Positions 25,925-35,288 are shown, numbered from the stretch's first letter. The stretch: DNA of 64,000 nucleotides from Planctomycetaceae bacterium (GCA_027487775.1 JAIYCY010000009.1:20914-84913); one strand, 5' to 3'. The notes: generated by a model not told the origin, from the letters alone. Program-made: numbers and translations.

Positions 25925-26020
25925 TCAACAAAACTCGCGGCCAGACCAGAATCCGGTCGGGTCATCCGAGTCTAGCGATCAGCCTGCTGCTCTGTCGTCC
26001 TATCAGCGAGTTCCAAGGCA

Positions 26021-26041
26021 AGGCCGCGTCAAGCGCGGCCT
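26021..26041 (+). terminator. Possible terminator of rpmH
   Basis: AGGCCGCG and CGCGGCCT form an 8-bp stem around TCAAG, followed by ctcttcg. The T tract is weak, so this may be only a hairpin. Confidence 0.35.
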
Positions 26042-26168
26042 CTCTTCGCTGCGCGATGAGGCGGAGCCGACTTGAAATCGGGACCTGTCTGTTTGGTCGA
26101 CGCGGCTATCTCAGCTTGCTGAAACCTTTTGAGTCGCAAATCCTGCCTGCTTCTGGCCTGATGCGCGA

Positions 26169-27254
26169 TCATTCAACTTCGAGCTTCGGCGCTGTTGACG
26201 TGAGGTTGGCATTGGCCCGGCTGACTTCGCCCGCCAGCCGACCGACCAGCGATTCAAGGCTTTGACGTAGTCGTACGTTGTGCTCGAAGTTGGCGTGTGG
26301 CTTTCCCGCGTCACTGTTGATGCGCAATTCCGGGAACATCGGTATCTCGCCGAGGAACGGGAGGCCCATCGTCTCGGCCATCCCCTTGGCACCCCCGCGG
26401 CCAAAGATGTCGTGCTCGCTGCCATCCGGCGCGACGAAGCAGCTCATGTTCTCAACCACACCGAGCACCGGGGCTCCGAGTTGCTGAAACATCCTGACGG
26501 CGCGGCTCGCATCATCGATCGCCACCTGCTGCGGTGTGGCGACGACCACCGCGCCGGTCACCTGTACAATCTGGCAAAGCGTTAGAGGAACATCGCCAGT
26601 GCCCGGTGGAAGGTCGACAATGAGATAGTCAAGTTCGGGCCAGTGCGTGTTGTCGAGCAGGAGCTGCTTGAGGGCTGCGTGAGCCATCGGACCCCGCCAG
26701 ATCAGAGGCTTCTCCGGTTCGACGAGCGACCCAATGGTGATGGCATAGAGCCCGTGAACGAGAAGAGGCCTGATCTTGCGTCCGCTGTCGGTATCGATGA
26801 CCGTGGGCGTTTGCCCTTTGATACCGAGCATGGTCGGCAGGCTGGGTCCATAGATGTCGCCGTCCATCAATCCGACCGCCGCGCCAGCCCGCTGCAGGCC
26901 GACCGCAAGATTGACCGCCACCGTACTCTTTCCGACCCCGCCCTTTCCGGCACCGACGGCAATGATGTTTTTTACCTGTGGGAGCGCGCCCTGCTTCTTC
27001 TCGGCACCTCGTGTTTGTGCTGTGAGTGTGAGCCTGACTTCGCCCACGCCTATATCTGCCAGCGCCTGCTTCACGTCTCGTTCGATGACGTCCTTCAGTG
27101 GACAGGCGGGTGTAGTGAGTTCGACGGTCAGTGCAACGTCGTTTCCATCGACAACGACTTCCTTGACCATGCCGAGTGTGACAATGTCTTTGAACAGTTC
27201 GGGGTCGTTGACCTTGCGGAGCTGATTGAGAACGGCTTCACGAGTGATAGTCAT
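26169..27254 (-). CDS. mrp: Mrp/NBP35-family iron-sulfur cluster carrier ATPase
   Basis: Mrp (ApbC) proteins carry or deliver Fe-S clusters to apoproteins. The 361-residue product has an N-terminal MIP18-like (DUF59) domain with NDPELFKDIVTLGMVKEV and TTPACPLKD. A deviant Walker P-loop follows, VGAGKGGVGKSTVAVNLA near residue 105, with the second-Lys signature. Then come DGDIYGPSLPTMLG, IVDLPPGTGD and VENMSCFVAPDG. The ATG at 27254 is the family start; no strong Shine-Dalgarno is seen. In many homologues a CPxC pair follows VENMS; here it reads CFVAPDGSEH, so the usual bridging CxxC is absent. It converges with rpmH. Confidence 0.9.
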   Translation of the reverse strand: MTITREAVLNQLRKVNDPELFKDIVTLGMVKEVVVDGNDVALTVELTTPACPLKDVIERDVKQALADIGVGEVRLTLTAQTRGAEKKQGALPQVKNIIAVGAGKGGVGKSTVAVNLAVGLQRAGAAVGLMDGDIYGPSLPTMLGIKGQTPTVIDTDSGRKIRPLLVHGLYAITIGSLVEPEKPLIWRGPMAHAALKQLLLDNTHWPELDYLIVDLPPGTGDVPLTLCQIVQVTGAVVVATPQQVAIDDASRAVRMFQQLGAPVLGVVENMSCFVAPDGSEHDIFGRGGAKGMAETMGLPFLGEIPMFPELRINSDAGKPHANFEHNVRLRQSLESLVGRLAGEVSRANANLTSTAPKLEVE

Positions 27255-27375
27255 GGGCGGGGAAGTATAGGGCAGACGCAACGCAAATGAACGGATCGAA
27301 CCGTCAGGTGCGACGAATTGCCGGAGCGATTCAGAAAGCGGGACGTGCAACACTCAGACCATCCGCCATCAGCAA

Positions 27376-28308
27376 TCACGGCTGAGCGATCGGCTTATCG
27401 ATCCGAGCTTCTTTCGGCTGATCGGTGTTGACGAGCGTGACGCCTGCTGCGCGTTGAACCTTCCAAGCCTCGGGCGTGTCGGGCGCTGCCCAGAATCGCA
27501 GGAGACGTCCCTGCGATCTTGCCTTCGCTGCAAGATCCTTCAATCGGGAAAGCTCGTCGCCTGGCATCGTCCCGCTTCCGTTCCAGGCGAAATGCTTGTC
27601 CCATTTGTCACTGACAAGCGGAACCAGATCGACTGGCGGAGGCTCGGCACGCGTCAGATCGCTGATCGATCCGTCAAAAAAGACTCGACGACTCACGCCC
27701 GACGCGACGCGCCGACGATCTGCCCGGCCGGTGAGGACAATCGTCACAGCGCGGGCCTCGAACGCTCCATTCTCGTCCACACGGCTAAGCATCTCGTCAT
27801 ACTCCGAGAGCAGCACGTCGAGTGCCGTCATGGTGGCAGTCGGATCGTTCTTGAAATCGATCAAAAGTATCAGTGTCGAACCGGCGCGTGTTGGATCGAT
27901 CGCCGAGTTCGGTCCACCTCCACCATTGGACTTTAGGAGTCGCTCGCGGAGTGGTTCGAGGTACATCGTACGCAGGAGATTCGCGCCGACGATTTCGGGG
28001 GCCGTATGCGCGACCACCAGTTGCCCGTTGATGCTAAAGACATCTGCTTCGATCGAAGCCGCTCCCGCATCCAGTGCATCAAGCAAAGGCCGATCCCGGT
28101 AATAGTCGTTGTGCGAGTGGACGTCGGAGTGGAGTTTCAATCTCAATTCAGTCGTCGAATCCGGTTCGGGAGTCACGACCGTCGGTGCTGGTGGAGAATT
28201 GCCTGTTTGGTCGATTCGATCGTTTGCCGATCGATCGCATCCCATTGCACCGAGCGAGAGCATCACCAAAGCGGTGACGAACAGTTGTGCGGCCGAGTTT
28301 TGTTTCAT
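27376..28308 (-). CDS. Lipoprotein of the PI-PLC/GDPD-like (AIM6-like) superfamily
   Basis: 310 residues. MKQNSAAQLFVTALVMLSLGAMGC is a lipoprotein signal with lipobox GAMGC. The mature part begins a TIM-barrel-like phosphodiesterase: HSHNDYYRDRPLLDALDAGA, ASIEADVFSINGQLVVAH (with paired Glu/Asp), ILLIDFKND, and late TLVNTDQPKEAR. This pattern resembles the AIM6/PLC-like family, which contains putative phosphodiesterases of uncertain substrate. The ATG at 28308 overlaps the stop of the upstream DUF4159 gene in an ATGA (28305-28308), so translation is probably coupled. It ends the cassette. Confidence 0.75.
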   Translation of the reverse strand: MKQNSAAQLFVTALVMLSLGAMGCDRSANDRIDQTGNSPPAPTVVTPEPDSTTELRLKLHSDVHSHNDYYRDRPLLDALDAGAASIEADVFSINGQLVVAHTAPEIVGANLLRTMYLEPLRERLLKSNGGGGPNSAIDPTRAGSTLILLIDFKNDPTATMTALDVLLSEYDEMLSRVDENGAFEARAVTIVLTGRADRRRVASGVSRRVFFDGSISDLTRAEPPPVDLVPLVSDKWDKHFAWNGSGTMPGDELSRLKDLAAKARSQGRLLRFWAAPDTPEAWKVQRAAGVTLVNTDQPKEARIDKPIAQP

Positions 28309-30623
28309 CGTGTACTCAGAATTTGGGTGACCAATTGCAGGGCCGACTCCGGATCCCATCCGACGATGCCATCGAATTGATGCCCGACGAGTCCACTCAC
28401 CAGATCAAGTCGCGAGTAGGCGACTCGAATCTTTTCACCGTCGCGGGAGAGCATGACTCGCCCGGCAACGTCCGGTCCGAGCGCGGCGACGGCAGAATCA
28501 CGAAGACGCAGCGTCACACGATTCGCCTCGTCGCCCCCGATTAGTGCGTCATCGCGCAGCATTGGCTTGATGGATTCACGTGGAATGATCGCATCGATCA
28601 GTGCTTCGGCACGTGTGGCGAATTCGCTCGATCCGCCACCTGCGTCGATGAGCAGCAGCCCGCCAGCCTCGACGAAGGACTTGAGCGAGGAGATGTGTTC
28701 GGGCGTAAAGTCCGCTGCATCGGTTCCAGTGAGATGAACGACATCAAGTCCCGAAAGATCCGAGCCGAGATCGATATCGGCGATGTCGAGCGCGATCTTG
28801 CGCGTGTTCAGAAGATGCGTCGCCACGCGCGACCAAGCGGCAGGTTCGGGGTTCCAATTCCCACCATACTTCAGGCGTGCGAGCTTCAGTGTCTTGGTCG
28901 GCTTGATGTCAGGGAGAGGATGGATGATCGGCGTCTGGCCGCGCGTAAAGAACTTCGATCGACTGGTCGAGTACTGGACAATGTTGGCAGCGAGTTGGAA
29001 GTTGTCGGCGTTGCGTCCTGTGGCATCATTTCGGCTCCAGGCTCGCGCGGGGTCGTTGGGAAGCAGCATCATCAGTTCGCGAATTCCGTTGGAGACCGAT
29101 TCGATATTCGGTCGGGAACGCCAGCGGGCGGCGGGGAACTGCTGCTGCGTGTAGATCGGATGCGTGGCGGGCAGGATGCGGGCCTCGTAGGCCGGAAACA
29201 GTTCAGCCGCGAGTTTTCGCCAATCGGCGGTGAATTTGCGATCGCTGCAGTCGGGGTGACCGATAAGCACGCCGCCCTGCTCGACGTAACTTCGCAAAGC
29301 GGACTTTTGGGCATCGGTCAGGTTCAATTCCGAACTTCCGCTGACAAACAGAATGGGCGAGTCGAGCAGTTGCCCGGGCGTCAGGTCGGCATTGACGAGT
29401 TGCCAGCGATATTCGCGTTCGGATTGTTCGCCGATCCATCGCGTGATGTTGGCGATATCTCTCGGGCGTTGATTCCAGTTGGGTTCTTGTTTCTGAGGTG
29501 GGTTCCACTCGAGTTTGTTGAATGCGACAGGAGCACGTCCGCGGACCAGAAAAAGAAGGCTGAAGCACGTGTCAGGAAGTCCGCCGAGGAGATTGGCAGC
29601 CGTCGCGCCGCGCCACGATCCTTCACGCGATTGAGATTCGACGATGAATGCCGCTCCGCGCTCATACCAGTCGAGGTCGCCGAAGTTTCGGAATCCGCCC
29701 GCGAGCGCGACGCGTTCGACGGCATACAGCGTCGCATATGGAAAGGCCCTCGGCACATCACGCGCCGCATGAGCCACGTCTCGCGTGTGATTGGCGGCGA
29801 TCCAGGCGAGTCCTTTGTCGAGCGCAGGCTTGCGTGGGATGTTTCCGTTGCAAGCGCCGGAATCGATAGAAGTGAACTCATCGACGATGAGCAGCGACAC
29901 CACACCGGCGGCGGTCATTCCGGTGCTGAGCGGGTGTTGCGTTTCCTCTGCAAAGGCACGATAGGTCCATCCGCCGGTCTTGGGGTCTTGGGCCGCGATC
30001 CATGCCGTCTCCATGCCGGTCCAAAGCCGCGTGGGGATTTCGATTCCCGACCGTGCAGCCGCCCACAGACCGAGCACGCCGTACTGTGCGCGGGAGAGGC
30101 TGTACGCACCTGAGGCGCGCTTATCTGAGACGACATAGTCGAAAAAGCCCTGTCCTCGTCCGGGTTCCATGCGCAGGCCCCGCATCATCAGATCTGCGTC
30201 TCGTCGCATGAGGCTTCGGATCTCGTCGGTCTGAGGCAGCTTGAGCCAGACCTGCATGCGAAAGCTCAACGCATAAACGCCAAAGCTTTGATTGGACTTG
30301 AGCCACGCGATCGCAGGCGCGAGCTTCGGATCGGCCGGGCTATCGCCGAGTGAGAGTAGCGTGTAGACCGCCATGGCAGTACGACCGCCCCACTGTCCTT
30401 CGTCGTGCTCGTTGTTGTTGGCAAAATCTGACTTGGGGACGCGTTCCCAGTGCCCGTCCTTTTGCAGGCCGTACAAAAAGTCCTTCCCGCGCGTGATCGC
30501 AGCCTCGATCGCTTCAGGCGAAGCCGCCCGCGCAGTGGATGCAGCACAGAATGACAGAATGCACGCAACCCCGTGCAGGAACAGCCGTCGCGTCATCCAG
30601 CGAATCATCTGACTTCGAATCAT
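28305..30623 (-). CDS. Exported toroid plus DUF4159 protein
   Basis: This 772-residue protein has an N-terminal signal (FLHGVACILSFCAASTARAAS). Residues about 35-345 look like an alpha/alpha toroid of the terpenoid cyclase/prenyltransferase-like type (EAAITRGKDFLYGLQKDGHW, GGWTYRAF, repeated helices). Two DUF4159-like (glutamine-amidotransferase-like) segments follow, one around PILFVSGSSELNLTDAQKSALRSYVEQGG and one around LKLARLKYGGNWNPEPAAW with LDVVHLTGTDA. No catalytic residues of a known enzyme are clear. It starts 51 bp after the phosphodiesterase gene and overlaps the next gene by 4 bp, so the three form an operon. Confidence 0.75.
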   Translation of the reverse strand: MIRSQMIRWMTRRLFLHGVACILSFCAASTARAASPEAIEAAITRGKDFLYGLQKDGHWERVPKSDFANNNEHDEGQWGGRTAMAVYTLLSLGDSPADPKLAPAIAWLKSNQSFGVYALSFRMQVWLKLPQTDEIRSLMRRDADLMMRGLRMEPGRGQGFFDYVVSDKRASGAYSLSRAQYGVLGLWAAARSGIEIPTRLWTGMETAWIAAQDPKTGGWTYRAFAEETQHPLSTGMTAAGVVSLLIVDEFTSIDSGACNGNIPRKPALDKGLAWIAANHTRDVAHAARDVPRAFPYATLYAVERVALAGGFRNFGDLDWYERGAAFIVESQSREGSWRGATAANLLGGLPDTCFSLLFLVRGRAPVAFNKLEWNPPQKQEPNWNQRPRDIANITRWIGEQSEREYRWQLVNADLTPGQLLDSPILFVSGSSELNLTDAQKSALRSYVEQGGVLIGHPDCSDRKFTADWRKLAAELFPAYEARILPATHPIYTQQQFPAARWRSRPNIESVSNGIRELMMLLPNDPARAWSRNDATGRNADNFQLAANIVQYSTSRSKFFTRGQTPIIHPLPDIKPTKTLKLARLKYGGNWNPEPAAWSRVATHLLNTRKIALDIADIDLGSDLSGLDVVHLTGTDAADFTPEHISSLKSFVEAGGLLLIDAGGGSSEFATRAEALIDAIIPRESIKPMLRDDALIGGDEANRVTLRLRDSAVAALGPDVAGRVMLSRDGEKIRVAYSRLDLVSGLVGHQFDGIVGWDPESALQLVTQILSTR

Positions 30624-30674
30624 CGGAAATTCCCTTCTGTCACAGCCGCTCGTTCACTCAGGCACTTGGGCGGA

Positions 30675-31193
30675 TCAACTCATTTCAGCGACGATATGGA
30701 ACTCGAGCTTGTCCGATTCGGGGTTGAGTATGGCGACGGTCTTCGGATTGGCACGATGAAGCGCCCCCGGATTGATCCGGCGAATCGATCCCACACGCAG
30801 ATCGTGCTTCCGGTGCGTATGACCACTCAAGAGGTAGTCGATCTCTCCCGCGCGATCGAGCAACTGATTCAAATCCGCCGACCGATCTCCGTGCGTGACC
30901 GCGAATCGCTTGCTGCCGAGCTCGAATTCCCCGGTATAATTCAGGCAATGTATACCAATTTTGCCGGCGTAGTCACGTAGCCTGGCTGGTTCGAGATCGT
31001 TGTTACCGAAGACGAACCAGCTTACGCCCGCAGGCAGGCAGTCCAGCACCGCCCTGCCATCCGAGCCAAAGTCCGCGACGTCGCCGCAATGTGCGAAATG
31101 GGTCGCGCCGAGAGATTGCAATTGCATGACTGCCCGTCGGGCGATCGTGGAGCGTCCGTGCGTGTCCGAGAGGATTCCTAAACGAATTGTCAT
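30675..31193 (-). CDS. YfcE/MJ0936-type phosphodiesterase
   Basis: A 172-residue calcineurin-like metallophosphoesterase of the small MJ0936/YfcE group, which hydrolyses phosphodiesters in vitro. All five metal-binding blocks are present: GILSDTHGR, HCGDVADF, VFGNNDLE, AVTHGDRS and SGHTHRKHD. There is no signal peptide, so it should act in the cytoplasm. It is the first gene of a minus-strand cassette with the toroid/DUF4159 gene and the PLC-like lipoprotein gene. The physiological substrate is not visible from sequence. Confidence 0.88.
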   Translation of the reverse strand: MTIRLGILSDTHGRSTIARRAVMQLQSLGATHFAHCGDVADFGSDGRAVLDCLPAGVSWFVFGNNDLEPARLRDYAGKIGIHCLNYTGEFELGSKRFAVTHGDRSADLNQLLDRAGEIDYLLSGHTHRKHDLRVGSIRRINPGALHRANPKTVAILNPESDKLEFHIVAEMS

Positions 31194-31336
31194 TTCACAT
31201 CATTTTTCTCGTGACTTTCGGTTGGATCGAGCCAAACATCCTTGTCTGCCGATAATGTTAATGACCACAGACGCCTCACCGGAACGCTCCGGCGACGTCA
31301 GTGCGATTCGTTTTATCTTACCGAGGGACAGAACAC

Positions 31337-34195
31337 ATGTCTGAATCGAACGCTTTCACAACCTGCATGAAACTTTCGCAATCACCGGATAAGCGTCGCA
31401 CGACCAAGCGACGCCTGCTCATTTCGATCGCATGCTCGGCGATTCTCGCCTCTGCGCCGATCGCTTCGTTCGCTCAGGAAGCTGCGCCTGCAGACCGAAT
31501 GCCCAAACTCGAAGATGTCGTCAAGGACATGAAGTCGGTCGAAGGCCTCTTCACCCTTTACCGCTTCGATCCTTCAGACGTCACACGCGATCCGTCAAGA
31601 CTCGTCGCACTCATTCCCGCAACGCTTCTCAACAAAGACCTGATGCTGGCCACCAGCATCAGCCGCGGATCGATGTTTGGTTTTCCGGTCGGGACCGATC
31701 TGGTTCGCTTTGAGGTTTCGGGCAATCTTCTCCTGCTCGTCGCACCAGACATGACCGTGAAGCCCAGCAAGGGACAAGCCATCGAAGGCGCCGTTGAGGC
31801 GACCTATCAGCCGCGCTATCTCGCCGCCATGCCGATCCTCAGCCGCACGCAGCGCGGCGATATCGCGGTCGATTTCGGCGGGGTGCTCGCAGCCAGCGCG
31901 GGTATGATCTCCAACATGGGCGGTGAAGGTGGGCCACGCGGCGCCGTCATCCGTTATCCCGTTGTGAAGAGTTTCCCCGATAACGTGCTCATCGATGTCA
32001 ACATCGCCAGACCCAGCCCCGCCGGCGGATCGAACACCGGCGTCTCGTTCAGCTTCCGTCGCCTGCCCGAGCTCGGCAGCAACGGATTCAAACCGCGACA
32101 GGCAGACGAACGCGTCGGTTACTTCACCACCGTGCGACAAGACTGGAACGCTTCGTACAGCGACCGCGAAACCGTCGTTCGCTACATCAACAAGTGGAAC
32201 CTTCAGAAGAAGGACCCGTCACTCGAACTCTCTCCGCCCGTCAAGCCCATCACCTTCATCATCGAAAAGAACGTCCCACTTCAATGGCGTCGATTCGTCG
32301 CCGAAGGCATTGCCGATTGGAACAAGGCATTCGAGAAGATCGGCATCAGCGGCGCGATCGTTGTTCAGCAGCAGACCGACGACAACGAGTTTGCCAATAT
32401 CGATCCTGAAGACGCGCGCTACAACTTCATCCGCTGGATCGTCACCGGCGCCGGGTTTGCCATGGGTCCAAGTCGCCCGGATCCGCGTACGGGCGAAATC
32501 CTCGACGCTGACATCATCTTCGATGACGCGATGGTGCGATTCCAATTCGAGTCACTAGGCAACCTGATCGGCCCCGGCGCGTGGGCGGACTCCATCGGGC
32601 CTGACGTGCTGGAGTTCCTCGAATCTCATCCCGATTGGATTCCAGCGGGCGTGACGATGGAAGACGTCCGTGCGACCGCAAATCGCCTGCGCCTCAAGAC
32701 CAGCCTGACGACCGGTCGAGCGACCGAACTGCTCACGGATATCGACGTCGCGGGCGAATCCCGACGCGTCGAGTCCAGTGAGCGTCCGCTCGTGCATGCG
32801 TCGGCATGTCATTACGCGACCGGCCTGCGTCAACAGATAATCGCGGCCCGCCTTCTCCACGCCGCCGCAGGGCCTGACAAAAAGCTCCCCGAGCGTGTGA
32901 TCGGCGAAATCGTTCGTAATGTCGTCGCGCACGAAGTGGGTCACACGATCGGCCTCCGTCACAACTTCATCGCCAGCACCTGGCTGAGTCCCGAGGAAAT
33001 CAAGCGTCGCCGTGACAACACCGATGAACCCACCTACGCCAGCGTCATGGACTATGACGCACTCCTGCTCTTCCCCGGCGATGATCTGAACACGGTCAAG
33101 CGTGTGGTGTCGCCCACCATTGGACCGTACGACCACTGGGCCGTTGAATTCGGCTATTCCACGGGCACCGACGCCGATGCTGCAAAGATTGCCAGCCGCA
33201 CCAACGAACCGGGCCTTGCTTATCTGACCGACGAAGACGTCATGGGACTGGCCAGCCCCGACCCGCGTGCCAACCGTTGGGACATGAGCAGTGATCCGGT
33301 CGCCTGGGCCAAGCTCCAGATTGAGCTTGCCGATCAGCTCCTGAAAGATTTCCAGAGCTGGGCAGTCAAGCCGAACGATCCCAGCTACTACCTGCGTGAT
33401 TCGTTCATGACCTTGATGTCGACCAAGACCAGGCCGCTCAGCTACGTCGCCCGCGTGGTGGGCGGGCAGGAGTTCAATCGTAACCGACCGAGTGATCCGA
33501 ACGCCGTTGCACCGCTTACACTTGTAAGCCCGCAACGTCAGCGTGAAGCGCTAGATCTGCTTGCCTCGACCGTGTTCAACGACGACTTCCTGAAGGTCGA
33601 AACCGAGCTGTTCAACAAGCTCGTCCCGTCGCGTCACTGGGACGATGGATTCGGCATGCCGCCTTCGCGCGTCGACTTCCCCGTTCACCAGGCGATGCTC
33701 TCGCTGCAGTCGGGCGCGTTGATGCAAATCACCAACCCCACCGTCCTTCAGCGAATTTACGACGCGGAAGTCAAGACGACCGCAGAAGACAAATTCACCA
33801 CCGCCGAACTCATCTCGCGTGTCCGCAAGATCGTCGTCGGCGAACTCAACGTCGGAGAAGGTGAGTTCAGCGACGCCAAGCCCATGCTCTCGAGCATCAA
33901 GCGAAATCTGCAGAGGCAGTATGTGAACAATCTGCTCGCGATCGCGCGAACGCGCCCCGGAACGGGCGGCCTCAGCCCGGACGTGCACGGCATGATTCGC
34001 TTCACGCTCGCAGACATCCAGACGCAGTTCGAGGAGGCCTCAAAGGCTGCCAAGATCGACCTTGCGACCCGCGCTCACTTCAGCGAAGTCGCCAAGCAGA
34101 TCGAGCAGACCCTTGATGCCGACGATGTGAACGTCAACGTGTCGATGCCCATGATCATCGGCCGCGACAATCCTACACAACCTGCGTCGAAGTGA
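31337..34195 (+). CDS. Exported zinc-dependent metalloprotease (DUF5117/DUF4953-type)
   Basis: 952 residues with a Sec signal near residues 20-45 (RRLLISIACSAILASAPIASFAQ). The zinc motif is HEVGHTIGLRHNF at residue 532, with the Met-turn-like SVMDY about 40 residues later, as in metzincins. Large N-terminal beta-rich regions (LVALIPATLLNKDLMLATSI, KSFPDNVLIDVNI) match the DUF5117 and DUF5118 architecture of putative peptidases in Bacteroidetes and planctomycetes. The ATG at 31337 has gagg at 31323-31326. The role is unknown; an extracellular or periplasmic protease is likely. The stop codon lies inside a 19-bp tandem duplication. Confidence 0.82.
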   Translation: MSESNAFTTCMKLSQSPDKRRTTKRRLLISIACSAILASAPIASFAQEAAPADRMPKLEDVVKDMKSVEGLFTLYRFDPSDVTRDPSRLVALIPATLLNKDLMLATSISRGSMFGFPVGTDLVRFEVSGNLLLLVAPDMTVKPSKGQAIEGAVEATYQPRYLAAMPILSRTQRGDIAVDFGGVLAASAGMISNMGGEGGPRGAVIRYPVVKSFPDNVLIDVNIARPSPAGGSNTGVSFSFRRLPELGSNGFKPRQADERVGYFTTVRQDWNASYSDRETVVRYINKWNLQKKDPSLELSPPVKPITFIIEKNVPLQWRRFVAEGIADWNKAFEKIGISGAIVVQQQTDDNEFANIDPEDARYNFIRWIVTGAGFAMGPSRPDPRTGEILDADIIFDDAMVRFQFESLGNLIGPGAWADSIGPDVLEFLESHPDWIPAGVTMEDVRATANRLRLKTSLTTGRATELLTDIDVAGESRRVESSERPLVHASACHYATGLRQQIIAARLLHAAAGPDKKLPERVIGEIVRNVVAHEVGHTIGLRHNFIASTWLSPEEIKRRRDNTDEPTYASVMDYDALLLFPGDDLNTVKRVVSPTIGPYDHWAVEFGYSTGTDADAAKIASRTNEPGLAYLTDEDVMGLASPDPRANRWDMSSDPVAWAKLQIELADQLLKDFQSWAVKPNDPSYYLRDSFMTLMSTKTRPLSYVARVVGGQEFNRNRPSDPNAVAPLTLVSPQRQREALDLLASTVFNDDFLKVETELFNKLVPSRHWDDGFGMPPSRVDFPVHQAMLSLQSGALMQITNPTVLQRIYDAEVKTTAEDKFTTAELISRVRKIVVGELNVGEGEFSDAKPMLSSIKRNLQRQYVNNLLAIARTRPGTGGLSPDVHGMIRFTLADIQTQFEEASKAAKIDLATRAHFSEVAKQIEQTLDADDVNVNVSMPMIIGRDNPTQPASK

Positions 34196-34229
34196 TCTGT
34201 TCCACTTTGAGTGATCTGTTCCACTTTGA
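34192..34229. repeat. 19-bp exact tandem duplication
   Basis: GTGATCTGTTCCACTTTGA occurs twice head to tail (34192-34210 and 34211-34229). The stop codon of the metalloprotease gene lies in the first copy. Confidence 0.95.
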
Positions 34230-34245
34230 CAATACATCGATTCGT

Positions 34246-34665
34246 TCAACTGACCGAGTCGATCCACTTCGGTTCATCCCCGCGCGAGCCGGTCCCCACA
34301 AGGGCCGGCTCGCGTCGTCGTTGGCCGACGACATCGCGCAGGCGCTCGACAAACACGAACTGGCTTTCCAGTCTCGTCATGCGGAGCAGTTCGCGCAAGC
34401 TGTCACCCACGCGTGTCAATACGAGTTCGCCGCAGCGTCGATCCACTTCCCGTTTGGCGGCCAGCATCATGCCGAGCACCTGGCTTGATGCCAGTTCGAC
34501 TTTGCGAAAGTCGAGCACGACGCGACCACGCAGCGGAAGCGATGACAACTCGCGCAACATCGCATCGGTCGCATGATGCACAGCTTGCGGATCGGTGAGC
34601 TTCCGCGCTCGGAACGAAATCACCAGCCAGTGATCCACATGTTCAACAAGAATGTCTTGACTCAT
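34246..34665 (-). CDS. STAS-domain protein (anti-sigma antagonist-like)
   Basis: A 139-residue protein from the ATG at 34665 (MSQDILVEHVDHWLVISFRA). It has the STAS fold pattern: strand-helix-strand with LRGRVVLDFRKVELASSQVLGMMLAAKREVDRR and a late LVLTRVGDSLRELLRMTRL. The Ser-Ser before the helix stands where SpoIIAA-type antagonists are phosphorylated, which suggests but does not prove regulation by a serine kinase. An in-frame extension of 77 codons upstream looks non-coding. No kinase gene is adjacent. Its 3' end contains a strong hairpin (34283-34314). Confidence 0.8.
   Translation of the reverse strand: MSQDILVEHVDHWLVISFRARKLTDPQAVHHATDAMLRELSSLPLRGRVVLDFRKVELASSQVLGMMLAAKREVDRRCGELVLTRVGDSLRELLRMTRLESQFVFVERLRDVVGQRRREPALVGTGSRGDEPKWIDSVS
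34283..34314. terminator. Strong hairpin in the convergent intergenic/3' region
   Basis: CGCGAGCCGG and CCGGCTCGCG pair over 10 bp around a loop of 12 bases in which CCC and GGG can pair further. It stands 88 bp past the metalloprotease stop and inside the 3' end of the STAS gene. There is no T tract on either strand. Confidence 0.4.
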
Positions 34666-34811
34666 GGCAGCAATCGACGAATCCGTGCGGGCGAAAGAGC
34701 ACAGATTCGTCCATCTGACATCCAATACGCCAACCACGCGTGCAAGAGTGCGTCGGTTAGCAAGCCGCGCGGAGACTGGATGAAAGATATCTGCTGCCGA
34801 TAATCCCATGC

Positions 34812-35288
34812 ATGCCCATGCCCCTGCAGCCGGAATCAAGCGAATCCTCGGACTCACCGCTCGTCCTGACGAATCGGCAACGCATGCTCGCACCACTGGT
34901 CAGCCTGGGGATCTGCGTGCTGATATTCGGACCTGTGCTGTTTCTCGCGCCGATCGATCTGGAAAAGCCCGGCGGATACGCTCTTGGGTTCACCGCCTTC
35001 CTGCTCGTCTTCGGCTGGCTCGGACTGGCTGGGATACGAGCCCCGTTTGAAATGCGACTGGACGACGATCTGACAATCCGCAGCCTATCGCGCCGATGGG
35101 TCATGGGAGCCGCCGATGTGCGCCGATGGCACTTTGTTCATCCCGATGGGCGCATCGATCAGTCGATGCCGACGGACAACGCCCTCTTGATGATCCGCAC
35201 GCGCGAGGGCGTCCGATTTCGCTCGGAAGTGACCCGCGAAGAAGCAGAACGCGTCGTACGTTGGTTCGCACGACGCGCTCTGGCCTGA
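34812..35288 (+). CDS. Small membrane protein of unknown function
   Basis: 158 residues with two predicted membrane spans (MLAPLVSLGICVLIFGPVLF and GYALGFTAFLLVFGWLGLAG), followed by a polar C-terminus of about 85 residues with a charged pattern (EMRLDDDLTIRSLSRRW and SEVTREEAERVVRWFARR). Codon use looks normal for the window. No family is recognised; the C-terminus could be cytoplasmic. The start at 34812 is chosen among nearby ATGs by frame. It lies divergent from the STAS gene and convergent to the PDZ gene. Confidence 0.6.
   Translation: MPMPLQPESSESSDSPLVLTNRQRMLAPLVSLGICVLIFGPVLFLAPIDLEKPGGYALGFTAFLLVFGWLGLAGIRAPFEMRLDDDLTIRSLSRRWVMGAADVRRWHFVHPDGRIDQSMPTDNALLMIRTREGVRFRSEVTREEAERVVRWFARRALA

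Noticed and set aside
28695..30113. Plus-strand frame of 472 codons opposite the toroid/DUF4159 gene
   Set aside because: The opposite strand has a signal peptide, domains and a coupled neighbour; this frame has none.
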